Source of the DNA: Streptomyces omiyaensis
GTDB lineage: Bacteria; Actinomycetota; Actinomycetes; Streptomycetales; Streptomycetaceae
Length of the DNA: 64,000 nucleotides
Assembly: GCF_014650895.1 (NCBI RefSeq)
Contig: NZ_BMVV01000013.1
Location: 1,097-65,096 of the forward strand
Reading direction: 5' to 3'
A program made the position numbers and the translations under genes. The notes under the pieces were generated by a model. The model did no database searches. It was not told where the DNA came from and saw only the letters and a list, made by a program, of their open reading frames with translations. Each line of letters begins with the position of its first letter. Position 1 is the stretch's first letter. Below, piece by piece: positions 33,480-41,348 of the stretch.

Positions 33480-34586
33480 ATGGAGACGGAGCTGAGTCGC
33501 ACACTGGGGATCGAGCACGCCATCTTCGGCTTCACGCCCTTCCCCGCGGTCGCCGCCGCCCTCAGCCGGGCCGGCTGCTTCGGCGTCCTGGGGGCGGTGC
33601 GCTACACCGCCCCGGACGACCTCGCCCGCGACCTCGACTGGATGCAGGCGCACACCGACGGACGGCCCTACGGGCTCGACGTCGTGATGCCCGCCAAGAA
33701 GGTCGAGGGCGTCACCGAGGCCGACGTCGAGGCCATGATCCCCCCGGCGCACCGGGAGTACGTCCGGTCGGTCCTCGCCAAGCACGGGGTGCCCGAACTC
33801 GCCGAGGGCGAGGCCTCCGGATGGCGGATCACCGGCTGGATGGAGGAGGTCGCCCGCGGCCAGCTCGACGTGGCCTTCGACTACCCGATCAAGCTGCTGG
33901 CCAACGCCCTCGGCTCCCCGCCGCCGGACGTCGTCGCCCGCGCGCACGAGCACGGCGTGCTCGTCGCCGCGCTCGCCGGAAGCGCCCGGCACGCCCGCCG
34001 TCACGCGGAGGCGGGCATCGACGTCGTCGTCGCCCAGGGGTACGAGGCGGGCGGCCACACCGGGGAGATCGCCTCCATGGTGCTCACGCCGGAGGTCGTG
34101 GAGGCCGTCTCGCCGCTCCCGGTGCTCGCCGCCGGCGGCATCGGCAGCGGCGAGCAGATCGCCGCCGGACTCGCCCTCGGCGCCCAGGGGGTGTGGCTCG
34201 GGTCGATCTGGCTCACCACGACCGAGGCGGAACTCCACTCGCGCGCCCTGACCGCCAAGCTGCTCGCGGCCGGCTCCGGCGACACCGTCCGGTCCCGCGC
34301 GCTGACCGGCAAGCCCGCCCGCCAGCTCCGCACCGAGTGGACCGACGCCTGGGAGGACCCGGCCGGACCCGGCCCCCTGCCCATGCCGCTGCAGGGGCTG
34401 CTGGTCGCCGAAGCCGTCTCCCGCATCCAGAAGTACGAGGTCGACCCGCTGCTCGGCACCCCGGTCGGGCAGATCGTCGGCCGGATGAACTCCGAGCGCA
34501 GCGTGCGCCAGGTCGTCGACGAGCTCACCCGGGGCTTCGAGAAGGCCGTCGACCGCATCGACCGGATCGCCGGAAGGGGACTGTGA
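33480..34586 (+). CDS. Nitronate monooxygenase / NPD-family flavoprotein (IpdC-like possible)
   Basis: A 368-residue TIM-barrel flavoprotein of the nitropropane dioxygenase family: GCFGVLGAVRYT, VDVVVAQGYEAGGHTGEIASMVLTPEVV (FMN-phosphate region), LPVLAAGGIGSGEQIAAGLALGAQGVWLGS. Family members oxidise nitronates or act as FMN-dependent reductases. In actinobacterial steroid degradation the NPD-family enzyme IpdC acts on a CoA-linked ring intermediate. Its gene overlaps that of an acyl-CoA ligase, which supports a CoA-thioester role here. An operator-like palindrome in the promoter is shared with a second acyl-CoA cluster at 58 kb. The exact reaction is not determinable by eye. Confidence 0.85.
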   Translation: METELSRTLGIEHAIFGFTPFPAVAAALSRAGCFGVLGAVRYTAPDDLARDLDWMQAHTDGRPYGLDVVMPAKKVEGVTEADVEAMIPPAHREYVRSVLAKHGVPELAEGEASGWRITGWMEEVARGQLDVAFDYPIKLLANALGSPPPDVVARAHEHGVLVAALAGSARHARRHAEAGIDVVVAQGYEAGGHTGEIASMVLTPEVVEAVSPLPVLAAGGIGSGEQIAAGLALGAQGVWLGSIWLTTTEAELHSRALTAKLLAAGSGDTVRSRALTGKPARQLRTEWTDAWEDPAGPGPLPMPLQGLLVAEAVSRIQKYEVDPLLGTPVGQIVGRMNSERSVRQVVDELTRGFEKAVDRIDRIAGRGL

Positions 34587-36139
34587 TGAGCGACGGGAAT
34601 CCGAACGGCTTCTGGGCCCAGGCCGCCGCCGACCCCGGCCGCACGGCGCTGGTCGCGCCGGACGGCGAGGAGTGGTCGGCCGGCCGGCTGCTCGCCGCCG
34701 CGAACCGGATGGTGCACGCGCTGCGCGCGGCCGGCCTGGAGCGCGGCGACGCCTTCGCGGTCGTCCTGCCCAACGGCGTCGAGTTCTTCACCGCCCATCT
34801 CGCCGCCACCCAGGCCGGCTTCTACCTCGTGCCCGTCAACCACCACTTCGTGGGCGCCGAGATCGCCTGGATCGTCGCCGACTCCGGCGCCAAGGTCCTG
34901 ATCGCGCACGAGCGCTTCGCCGAGGCCGCCGTCGCGGCCGCCGACGGGGCGGGCCTCCCGGCCGGCGGGCGGTACGCGGTCGGGGCGGTGCCCGGCTTCC
35001 GCCCGTACGCCGAACTCCTCGACGGGCAGCCCGGGTCGGCGCCCGCCGACCGGACGCTCGGCTGGGTCATGAACTACACCTCGGGGACCACCGGCCGCCC
35101 CCGGGGCATCCGCCGGCCGCTCTCCGGACGCCTCCCCGAGGAGTCCCACCTCGGCGGCTTCCTCGGCATCTTCGGCATCCGCCCCTTCGACGCCCACGTG
35201 CACCTGGTCTGCTCGCCGCTCTACCACACCGCGGTCCTGCAGTTCGCGGCCGCGGCGCTGCACATCGGGCACCCGCTCGTCCTCATGGACAAGTGGGCGC
35301 CGGAGGAGATGCTGCGGCTGATCGACGCGTACGCCTGCACCCACACCCACATGGTCCCCACCCAGTTCCACCGCCTCCTCGCCCTCCCCGAGGAGGTCCG
35401 CGCGCGGTACGACGTCTCCTCGATGCGGCACGCCATCCACGGCGCCGCGCCCTGCCCCGAGCACGTCAAGCGGGCGATGATCGCCTGGTGGGGCGGGTGC
35501 GTGGAGGAGTACTACGCGGCCAGCGAGGGCGGCGGCGCCTTCGCCACCGCCGAGGAGTGGCTGAAGCGGCCCGGCACGGTCGGCAGGGCCTGGCCGATCA
35601 GCGAGCTCGCCGTCCTCGACGACGACGGCACCCCCCTCCCGCCCGGCGAACTGGGCACCGTCTACCTGAAGATGAACACCGGCGGCTTCCGCTACCACAA
35701 GGACGAGGCGAAGACCGCCGCCGCCCGGGTCGGGGACTTCTTCACCGTCGGCGACCTCGGCTACCTCGACGAGGACGGCTACCTCTTCCTCCGCGACCGC
35801 AAGATCGACATGATCATCTCCGGCGGGGTCAACATCTACCCCGCCGAGATCGAGGCCGCGCTCCTCGCCCACCCCGCCGTCGCCGACGCCGCCGCCTTCG
35901 GCGTGCCGCACGCCGACTGGGGCGAGGAGGTGAAGGCGGCCGTCGAGACCGCCGAGGGGTACGAGGAGGGGCCGGCGCTCGCCGAGGAGATCCTGGCCCA
36001 CTGCGCCGGCCACCTCGCCGGCTTCAAGCGCCCCAGGTCCCTCGACTTCGTCGCCGTCATGCCCCGCGACCCCAACGGCAAGCTCTACAAGCGCCGGCTG
36101 CGGGACCCGTACTGGGAGGGACGCGAGCGCCCGGTCTGA
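34586..36139 (+). CDS. Acyl-CoA synthetase (FadD-like, AMP-forming)
   Basis: A 517-residue ANL-family enzyme. Core motifs are the P-loop MNYTSGTTGRPRGIRRP, YYAASEGGGAF (A5-type), VGDLGYLDEDGYLFLRDR and the hinge DRKIDMIISGGVNIYPAEIE, plus the C-terminal catalytic lysine in NGKLYKRRLRD. It should activate a carboxylic acid to its CoA ester through an acyl-adenylate. The start codon overlaps the stop of the nitronate monooxygenase gene (TGATG at 34584-34588), so translation is coupled and the pair is one operon. This resembles the FadD proteins of mycobacterial lipid and steroid pathways; chain type is unknown. Confidence 0.9.
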   Translation: MSDGNPNGFWAQAAADPGRTALVAPDGEEWSAGRLLAAANRMVHALRAAGLERGDAFAVVLPNGVEFFTAHLAATQAGFYLVPVNHHFVGAEIAWIVADSGAKVLIAHERFAEAAVAAADGAGLPAGGRYAVGAVPGFRPYAELLDGQPGSAPADRTLGWVMNYTSGTTGRPRGIRRPLSGRLPEESHLGGFLGIFGIRPFDAHVHLVCSPLYHTAVLQFAAAALHIGHPLVLMDKWAPEEMLRLIDAYACTHTHMVPTQFHRLLALPEEVRARYDVSSMRHAIHGAAPCPEHVKRAMIAWWGGCVEEYYAASEGGGAFATAEEWLKRPGTVGRAWPISELAVLDDDGTPLPPGELGTVYLKMNTGGFRYHKDEAKTAAARVGDFFTVGDLGYLDEDGYLFLRDRKIDMIISGGVNIYPAEIEAALLAHPAVADAAAFGVPHADWGEEVKAAVETAEGYEEGPALAEEILAHCAGHLAGFKRPRSLDFVAVMPRDPNGKLYKRRLRDPYWEGRERPV

Positions 36140-36147
36140 GCGGGCCC

Positions 36148-36567
36148 TCACTCCCGGGGGAGCAGCGGCCCCAGCGGCCCGAGATCGAGGTTGAGGTCCT
36201 CCAGGGCGTAGCCGTGCTCGGCGCAGAGGCCGGCCAGGGCGTCGTGGAGGGCCAGCAGGGTCGCCCCCAGCTCCTCCTCCTGCTCCTCGGTGAGGTCTCC
36301 GGCGTCCACACGGCGCAGCGCCTGGCGCTCGACGAGCTGCCGCAGGAGCTCGACGAGCGTGAGGACGAGCTTGAGGAGGTCCTCCCCGACGCGCTCCGGA
36401 TCGGTGGCGACGCGGTGCGCCGGCGGCGTGTGCGCGGGATCCCCGGGAGGCGCCCGGACCAGCCGGAACGCCTGCGCGAGCACGTCCTCCGTGCCACGGG
36501 GGCCCGGGGCGGGGTCCGGGCCGGACCCCGCGGGGGGCCGGGGCGCGCGGGGGCCGTCGCCGGTCAT
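36148..36567 (-). CDS. gvpK: Gas vesicle protein GvpK
   Basis: A 139-residue protein whose C-terminal two thirds carry the GvpK pattern (TDPERVGEDLLKLVLTLVELLRQLVERQALRRVDAGDLTEEQEEELG ... ALEDLNLDLGPLGPLL). The N-terminus is a Pro/Gly-rich extension. GvpK is a minor accessory protein needed for gas vesicle assembly. It is the last gene of the leftward cluster, and its ATG overlaps the stop of the gvpS-type gene (ATGA). Confidence 0.93.
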   Translation of the reverse strand: MTGDGPRAPRPPAGSGPDPAPGPRGTEDVLAQAFRLVRAPPGDPAHTPPAHRVATDPERVGEDLLKLVLTLVELLRQLVERQALRRVDAGDLTEEQEEELGATLLALHDALAGLCAEHGYALEDLNLDLGPLGPLLPRE

Positions 36568-36833
36568 GCCGGCCGCCCCTCGGAGTCCTGCCCGGCGGTC
36601 TCGTCGCCGACCGAGACGACGAGGGCACGCAGCGAGACGCGGACGAGGTCGATGCCGGCGACGGACAGGACGAGGTCGCCGGCGAGCACCACCCCGCCGC
36701 TGAGCAGGCGGTCCAGCAGATCCACCAGGGCTACCTGCCGCTCCGGCAACCGGTCCTCGTACCCGCCGGGGTGCCCGCCGTCGTACGGGAGGTCGTGCCG
36801 GTCGTCGTACCGACCCGCGTGCGGGGCGCTCAT
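36564..36833 (-). CDS. gvpS: Gas vesicle structural-type protein GvpS (GvpA/J/M family)
   Basis: An 89-residue GvpA-family paralogue: after a charged His/Tyr-rich leader comes LPERQVALVDLLDRLLSGGVVLAGDLVLSVAGIDLVRVSLRALVVSV, the amphipathic core of the family. Its position between gvpL and gvpK matches GvpS in Streptomyces clusters, where it is a minor shell or nucleation component. Both ends overlap its neighbours by ATGA, so translation is tightly coupled. Confidence 0.85.
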   Translation of the reverse strand: MSAPHAGRYDDRHDLPYDGGHPGGYEDRLPERQVALVDLLDRLLSGGVVLAGDLVLSVAGIDLVRVSLRALVVSVGDETAGQDSEGRPA

Positions 36834-37810
36834 GACGCTTCCCGCGCGGGGGCCGGTCCCGCCTCATCGGGCCCGTCGCCGGCGGCCGGGTCCGGCCCCG
36901 ACGGCGGCATGGCGAAGGAGTAGGGCGCCCAGGGGCCCGTGACCTCCACGCGCAGGTCGGGGAAGCGCTCGGCGACCCGGGCGACCGCCGCCCGGAAGGC
37001 GTCGGCCCGGGCGTCCGGGACCAGGTAGGAGGCGTTCAGCACGTTCTGCGACGGGCCACTCAGGGGCGAGCGCTGGGGAGCGTGACGGACGTGTTCCGAG
37101 GCGTGACGGGCGGCGGCCTCCGAGAGGGCGGCCGCCGCCGGACCCGCCTGCGCGTGGACGGCCTCCCTGGCCTGCCGCTGGGCCCGGCGCCGGTGCAGGT
37201 ACGCCCGGCCCGGCCCGGCGGGACGCCCTTCCCCGCCGGGGACCGCCGAGTCCGTGGGTGCTGCCGGGGCGGTCCGGGAGACGGCCCCGGCGGGCGGCAG
37301 GGAGAGCTTGACGCCGTACTCGGCGTGGGCGCGGAGCGCGGCCAGCCGCCGGGCGAAGGTCTCGTGCCGCTCGGAGAGCGCCCGTCCGGCCCGGTCGCCG
37401 TCCTCGTAGACGGTCGCCATCCGGAGGGGCAGGACGGTCCCGCGGGCGGCGACGGCTCCGACCACGTCGTGGTGGGCGCGGGCGACCCGCTCCAGCCACG
37501 CGAGGTCCTCGAAGTTCCGGGTGAGGGCGGCCTCGTCGAAGTCGGCGCGCGGCACGGAGCTGACGACGAGGGCCAGCCGGCCGGGTCGCCCGGAGCCGTC
37601 GCCGTCCCCGCCGGTCTCGGACAGCAGCTCCACCCGGGCCTCCGCGACGCCCCGCAGCGCGGCGAGACGGTCGCGCAGCGGTGCCGCCGCCTCGACGACC
37701 GCGTAGACGTAGACGACGTGCCCGGCGGACCGGTCGTGTGCGACGCGGTCGTCCTGTGCGACGCGGTCGTCCTGTTCGGCGCGTTCGGCGTGTTCTTCGG
37801 GGTGGGTCAC
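36830..37810 (-). CDS. gvpL: Gas vesicle protein GvpL (GvpF/L family)
   Basis: A 326-residue GvpF/L protein. The start YVYAVVEAAAP and the core EDLAWLERVARAHHDVVGAVAARGTVLPLRMATVYEDGDR are typical, and the end has SYLVPDARADAFRAAVARVAERFPDLRVEVTGPWAPYSF. It is longer than usual because of a Gln/Arg/Ala-rich insertion (residues about 180-240). The GTG start at 37810 overlaps the gvpJ stop (GTGA). A short N-terminal repeat, DDRVAQ-DDRVAH, precedes the domain. GvpF/L proteins are accessory shell-assembly factors that bind GvpA. Confidence 0.9.
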   Translation of the reverse strand: MTHPEEHAERAEQDDRVAQDDRVAHDRSAGHVVYVYAVVEAAAPLRDRLAALRGVAEARVELLSETGGDGDGSGRPGRLALVVSSVPRADFDEAALTRNFEDLAWLERVARAHHDVVGAVAARGTVLPLRMATVYEDGDRAGRALSERHETFARRLAALRAHAEYGVKLSLPPAGAVSRTAPAAPTDSAVPGGEGRPAGPGRAYLHRRRAQRQAREAVHAQAGPAAAALSEAAARHASEHVRHAPQRSPLSGPSQNVLNASYLVPDARADAFRAAVARVAERFPDLRVEVTGPWAPYSFAMPPSGPDPAAGDGPDEAGPAPAREAS

Positions 37811-38232
37811 CGCTCCTCCCCGTGCTCGTGGCGGTCCGCCCCGGTCCGCCCCGCGTCCTCGTCGAAGACCGCGCGCGAGGTGTCCCGGCCGGTGATCCGG
37901 TCGTGGCGCAGTTCGTCCAGTTCGGCCCGCAGGCGCCGGTTCTCCCGCTCCAGCGCGCTCCCGGCGTGGCGGGAGGACAGGGACGGGTCGTGCTCCCACC
38001 AGTCGATGCCCATCTCCTTCGCCTTGTCCACGGAGGCGACGAGGATGCGGAGCCTGATCGTCAGCAGCTCGATGTCGAGCAGGTTGATGCGGATGTCGCC
38101 GGCGATCACGATGCCCTTGTCGAGGACCCGTTCGAGGATGTCGGCGAGACTGGACGGCTCTCCGGAGGCGTACGGCGCGGGGCCGGCGCGTGCGGGGAAG
38201 GAGCCGATGCGGCCGGGCAGGGGTTCGGACAC
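37807..38232 (-). CDS. gvpJ: Gas vesicle protein GvpJ (GvpA family)
   Basis: A 141-residue GvpA-family protein with the core LADILERVLDKGIVIAGDIRINLLDIELLTIRLRILVASVDKAKEMGIDWW, followed by a charged coiled tail (RENRRLRAELDELRHDRITGRDTSR). The tail length and WW signature identify GvpJ rather than GvpA. GvpJ is a minor component thought to shape the vesicle ends. The start is a GTG at 38232, 20 bp after the gvpG stop. Confidence 0.9.
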   Translation of the reverse strand: MSEPLPGRIGSFPARAGPAPYASGEPSSLADILERVLDKGIVIAGDIRINLLDIELLTIRLRILVASVDKAKEMGIDWWEHDPSLSSRHAGSALERENRRLRAELDELRHDRITGRDTSRAVFDEDAGRTGADRHEHGEER

Positions 38233-38252
38233 GGGGGGCCTCGTTTCGTCGT

Positions 38253-38501
38253 TCAGGACGTCCGGTGCCGTTGACGCGCCAGCTCCTCCAGCCGGGCGAG
38301 GAGGGCGGCCTCGTGCTGGTCGAACGTCTCCTGGTCGATCTCTCCGGTGCGCAGTGCCTCGTTCAGGTCCGCGAGCGCCTGCCGTACGGGGGCGGGGTCG
38401 TAGTACTCCCGTTCCGCCTGCGCGAGCGCTTGCCGCGCGACCCAGACGGCGCCCCGCACCGGCTCCAGCGGGAAGGTCAGCAGGCGGCTCAGCAGCCCCA
38501 T
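38253..38501 (-). CDS. gvpG: Gas vesicle protein GvpG
   Basis: An 82-residue protein of GvpG length and pattern: MGLLSRLLTFPLEPVRGAVWVARQALAQAEREYYDPAPVRQALADLNEALRTGEIDQETFDQHEAALLARLEEL. GvpG is a small helical accessory protein required for gas vesicle assembly. The ATG at 38501 follows GGAGGAGACC, an excellent ribosome binding site. It lies 38 bp after gvpF. Confidence 0.93.
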   Translation of the reverse strand: MGLLSRLLTFPLEPVRGAVWVARQALAQAEREYYDPAPVRQALADLNEALRTGEIDQETFDQHEAALLARLEELARQRHRTS

Positions 38502-38539
38502 GGTCTCCTCCTCTCCGGGGGAGGGGCGGATCGCGTCCC

Positions 38540-39259
38540 TCAGCCCACGAAGCTGTACGGCGGCAGCGGACCGGAGAAGCGCAGGGCGGCGCCGTCGCCG
38601 AGTTCCCGATCGAGTTCCTCCCGGGTCTCCAGCAGGGCGTCCGCCCGGTCGTCCGGCACCAGCAGGGACAGATTGAGGAAGTCGCGGCCCGTCGGTTCCT
38701 GGACGACGCGATCGCGCGCGAACGGTTCCAGGGCGCGGACGAGCGCGTCGGCGGTGGTCTGCTGCCAGGCCTGCACCTGACGGGTCACGAGCTCGCCCAG
38801 GGCCAGCGGCAGCCGGGGGTCGGGGTCGCCCGCCCGGATCCGCGCGTCGAGGTCCCGCACTCCCGGCACCTCGTCCAGGGCGCGGCGCAGCAGCGGCTCC
38901 TCGTCGTCCTGGGTGGCCCGCACGTGGAACTCGGCGCAGTCCCGCAGCCGCTCCAGGGCGGAGAGGTACGCCTCGGCACCGGCCTCCAGCGCCTCGCGCA
39001 CCGTGTCCTCGTCGGGGGCGAGGTGGCCGAACCGCAGCGGCAGGACGGCTCCGGCGGCCATGAGGCGCTCCTGCACCGCCTGGTGCGCGAGGAGGTCCCG
39101 CCGGGCGGGCCGGACCTCCTCCGAGACGTCGCCGACCACAGCGGCGACGGGCCCGGCGGTGACGGTGCGGGGCGGGGACGAGCCCGGTCCGACGCCCTCC
39201 AGACCGTCGAGGTCGTGCGAGGGGGACGCGGCGGTGATCGCGTACACGTAGAGGACCAC
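38540..39259 (-). CDS. gvpF: Gas vesicle protein GvpF
   Basis: A 239-residue GvpF/L-family protein. The first half has VLYVYAITAASP and LLAHQAVQERLMAAGAVLPLRFGHLAPDEDTVREAL. The C-terminus ends FLNLSLLVPDDRADALLETREELDRELGDGAALRFSGPLPPYSFVG, the usual GvpF close. It lies directly after gvpA with 6 bp between, the place of GvpF in the Streptomyces order O-A-F-G. GvpF interacts with GvpA during shell assembly. The start is GTG. Confidence 0.92.
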   Translation of the reverse strand: MVLYVYAITAASPSHDLDGLEGVGPGSSPPRTVTAGPVAAVVGDVSEEVRPARRDLLAHQAVQERLMAAGAVLPLRFGHLAPDEDTVREALEAGAEAYLSALERLRDCAEFHVRATQDDEEPLLRRALDEVPGVRDLDARIRAGDPDPRLPLALGELVTRQVQAWQQTTADALVRALEPFARDRVVQEPTGRDFLNLSLLVPDDRADALLETREELDRELGDGAALRFSGPLPPYSFVG

Positions 39260-39265
39260 GGGAGC

Positions 39266-39772
39266 TCACTCCCTCTCCCTGCGCGCCGGGCGCCGGGCGG
39301 CGGGGCGGCGGCGCCGGGGGGCGGGCTCCGCCTCCTCCTCCGGCTCCTGCTCCGGCTCCTCGGCTTCCTCGGCCTCTTCCTCCGGCTCCTCCTCGTCCTC
39401 GTCGTCGCGGGAGCCGCCCAGGGAGCCGGTCAGGGCTTCGACCGCGCCGCCCACCAGCCCCTTCGTCTTGCCCCGGGAGCCGCCCTCGGTCATGCCCTCG
39501 ACGACCTCGGGCAGCTGCGCGGGGGCCTTCCTGCCGGATTCCAGGTCGAGCCGGTTGACGGCCTCGGCGAAGCGCAGATAGGTGTCGACGCTCGCGACGA
39601 CGATGCGGGCGTCGATCTTGAGGATCTCGATGCCGACCAGGGAGACGCGCACGAAGACGTCGATCACCATGCCCCGGTCGAGGATGAGCTCCAGGACGTC
39701 GTAGAGATTGCCGCCGCCGGACCCGCCTCCCTCGCGGGCGACACCGCCGCCGCTCTGCGGCATGATCGTCAT
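39266..39772 (-). CDS. gvpA: Gas vesicle structural protein GvpA with long acidic/Arg tail
   Basis: A 168-residue protein. Residues about 20-75 carry the GvpA shell core (LYDVLELILDRGMVIDVFVRVSLVGIEILKIDARIVVASVDTYLRFAEAV). Classical GvpA is about 70-80 residues, so roughly 90 extra C-terminal residues are present. They end in a Glu-rich block (EDEEEPEEEAEEAEEPEQEPEE) and an Arg/Ala/Pro tail (PRRRRPAARRPARRERE). Such tails occur in actinobacterial GvpA proteins, but this one is markedly polyelectrolyte and may alter shell packing or bind partners. ATG at 39772 lies behind GAGGCGTC. Confidence 0.9.
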   Translation of the reverse strand: MTIMPQSGGGVAREGGGSGGGNLYDVLELILDRGMVIDVFVRVSLVGIEILKIDARIVVASVDTYLRFAEAVNRLDLESGRKAPAQLPEVVEGMTEGGSRGKTKGLVGGAVEALTGSLGGSRDDEDEEEPEEEAEEAEEPEQEPEEEAEPAPRRRRPAARRPARRERE

Positions 39773-39800
39773 GACGCCTCCCTTCTCCTGCCTCCGTCGT

Positions 39801-40091
39801 TCAGTTCGGGCGTTCGGTCGCGCCGCGGTTGTAGCGGCGGACGCGCTCGAAGGAGAGCAGCTCTCCCCGAGCGTCCAGGACGACCTTGTAGCTGCCCATC
39901 ACGCTCGTGGTGTCCGGGATGCGCTGCAGTTCCACGACCTCGACCCGGGCCTCCCACCCGTCCTCGACGGGCTTGAGCGAGGACACGGAGTCGGGTGCTC
40001 TGCCGAGCAGCTGTGCCAGCTGCTCGGCGGCGGAGCGCATCGCCGCCGCGGCGCCCAGGCGCCGCCGCGAACGAGCGGATTCGGCGGCCAT
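39801..40091 (-). CDS. gvpO: Gas vesicle protein GvpO
   Basis: A 96-residue protein with the GvpO pattern (AAEQLAQLLGRAPDSVSSLKPVEDGWEARVEVVELQRIPDTTSVMGSYKVVLDARGELLSFERVRRYNRG). It is the first gene of the leftward gas vesicle operon, as in Streptomyces. In haloarchaea GvpO is required for vesicle formation. I chose the ATG at 40091 because GGAGG precedes it by six bases; a longer frame upstream has no such site. Confidence 0.9.
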   Translation of the reverse strand: MAAESARSRRRLGAAAAMRSAAEQLAQLLGRAPDSVSSLKPVEDGWEARVEVVELQRIPDTTSVMGSYKVVLDARGELLSFERVRRYNRGATERPN

Positions 40092-40268
40092 TCGCCACCT
40101 CCTCGGGGGAGACGGCCTCACTGAAGCGGCGAGTGTCCCGTCGGACGACTTCTATGCGTCCGCGCGGCCCCTCCTCTCGTCTCCGGCCCCGTCTCCGCCG
40201 CTTCCATGTGGGTAAAACCGGTGCCCTGGGCAGTCGCGGGGGAAAGCCCCCCGGTGAAGGGACCGGTC
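40092..40268. promoter_or_regulatory. Divergent control region between gvpO and the histone-like gene
   Basis: This 177-bp gap must hold the promoters for both the gvp operon (leftward) and the rightward pair. Rightward, GTCT at 40185-40188 and GGGTAA at 40207-40212 resemble the Streptomyces sigma-B type (GTTT-N14-16-GGGTAT) with an 18-bp spacer, so the match is weak. No leftward promoter is evident. Confidence 0.3.
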
Positions 40269-41345
40269 ATGCAAGACACGACCAAGATCGCGCTCGCCGC
40301 CGCGGTGGCGGGCGGTTATGTGCTGGGGCGGGCCAAGAAGGGGCGGCTGGCCTTCTCGGCCGCGACCTACCTGGCCGGCCGTCGCGTCGGACTCGACCCC
40401 GGGCAGCTGGTGCGGGAAGGGCTCTCCCGGCTCAAGGACATGCCGCAGTTCGCGGAGCTGGGCGACCAGCTGCGCGGCGAGGCGCTGGACGCCGGACGCC
40501 AAGCCCTGAGCGCCGCCGCAGACCGCAAGCTCGCCGACCTCGCCGACGTCCTCCACCACCGGACCCTCGAACTCACGAGCCCGCGCCCGTCCAGGGGCGG
40601 GCGCGGCAAGGAGGCCGAGGAGGCCGAGGAGGACGAGGAGGAGCGGTACGAGGACGAGGACGAGGAGCCGTACGAGGACGAGGAGGAGGACGAGGAGGGA
40701 CAGGAGGACGAGGAGGAGCAGCCCTACGAGGACGAGGCCGAGGAGGAGGACGAGGAGGAACCGGAGGACGAACCCGAGGAGGAGCCGGAAGAGGAGCCGG
40801 AAGAGGAGGAGGCCGAGGAGGAACCGGAACGACGCCCGGCCCCGCGCCGGTCCCGCCGCCGGACGGCCCCGGCCGAGGCGGACGACGGTGAGCCGCCCGC
40901 CGCGAAGAAGCGCGCGCCCTCGAAGAAGGCTCCGGCCGGGAAGTCCCCGGCGAAGCCGGCCCCCGCGAGGAAGGCGGCGGCGAAGGAGGCCCCCGCGGAG
41001 AAGGCTCCCGCGAAGACCGCCGCCAAGAAGACCACGACCAAGAAGACCGCCGCCACGAGGACCCCGGCCGAGAAGCCCCCGGCCAGGAAGACGGCAGCCA
41101 AGAAGACGAGCGGCTCGGACTCCGCCCGCAAGCCGGCCGCGAAGAAGTCCGCGCCGAGCCGCAAGCCGGCGGCGAAGAAGTCGGCTCCGGCCCGCAAGCC
41201 GGCCGCGAAGAAGTCGGCTCCGGCCCGCAAGCCGGCGGCCAAGAAGACCGCGTCGGCCGGCAAGCCGGCGGCCGAGAAGACCGCGTCGGCGCGGAAGCCG
41301 GCCGCCAGGAAGAGCACGGCCCGCAAGCCGTCCTCGCGGAGGTAG
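40269..41345 (+). CDS. Histone H1-like Lys/Ala-rich protein with acidic block, gas-vesicle-linked
   Basis: A 358-residue protein in three parts. Residues 1-115 are a small domain (MQDTTKIALAAAVAGGYVLGRAKKGRLAFSAATYLAGRRVGLDP ... ADRKLADLADVLHHRTLEL) seen next to gas vesicle genes in Streptomyces. Residues about 115-190 are almost only Glu/Asp. Residues about 195-358 are an H1-like array of KPAAKKSAPAR-type repeats. The two tails are oppositely charged and could self-associate. The histone-like tail could bind nucleic acid. It is divergent from gvpO and overlaps no neighbour; the SRPBCC gene starts three bases after its stop. In S. coelicolor the gvp cluster has two extra genes (gvpY, gvpZ), and this pair may correspond to them. 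Confidence 0.75.
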   Translation: MQDTTKIALAAAVAGGYVLGRAKKGRLAFSAATYLAGRRVGLDPGQLVREGLSRLKDMPQFAELGDQLRGEALDAGRQALSAAADRKLADLADVLHHRTLELTSPRPSRGGRGKEAEEAEEDEEERYEDEDEEPYEDEEEDEEGQEDEEEQPYEDEAEEEDEEEPEDEPEEEPEEEPEEEEAEEEPERRPAPRRSRRRTAPAEADDGEPPAAKKRAPSKKAPAGKSPAKPAPARKAAAKEAPAEKAPAKTAAKKTTTKKTAATRTPAEKPPARKTAAKKTSGSDSARKPAAKKSAPSRKPAAKKSAPARKPAAKKSAPARKPAAKKTASAGKPAAEKTASARKPAARKSTARKPSSRR

Positions 41346-41348
41346 GTC

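Noticed and set aside
40185..40212. Clear sigma-B promoter for the histone-like gene
   Set aside because: GGGTAA is present but the -35 element is GTCT and the spacer is 18 bp; kept only as a weak candidate.
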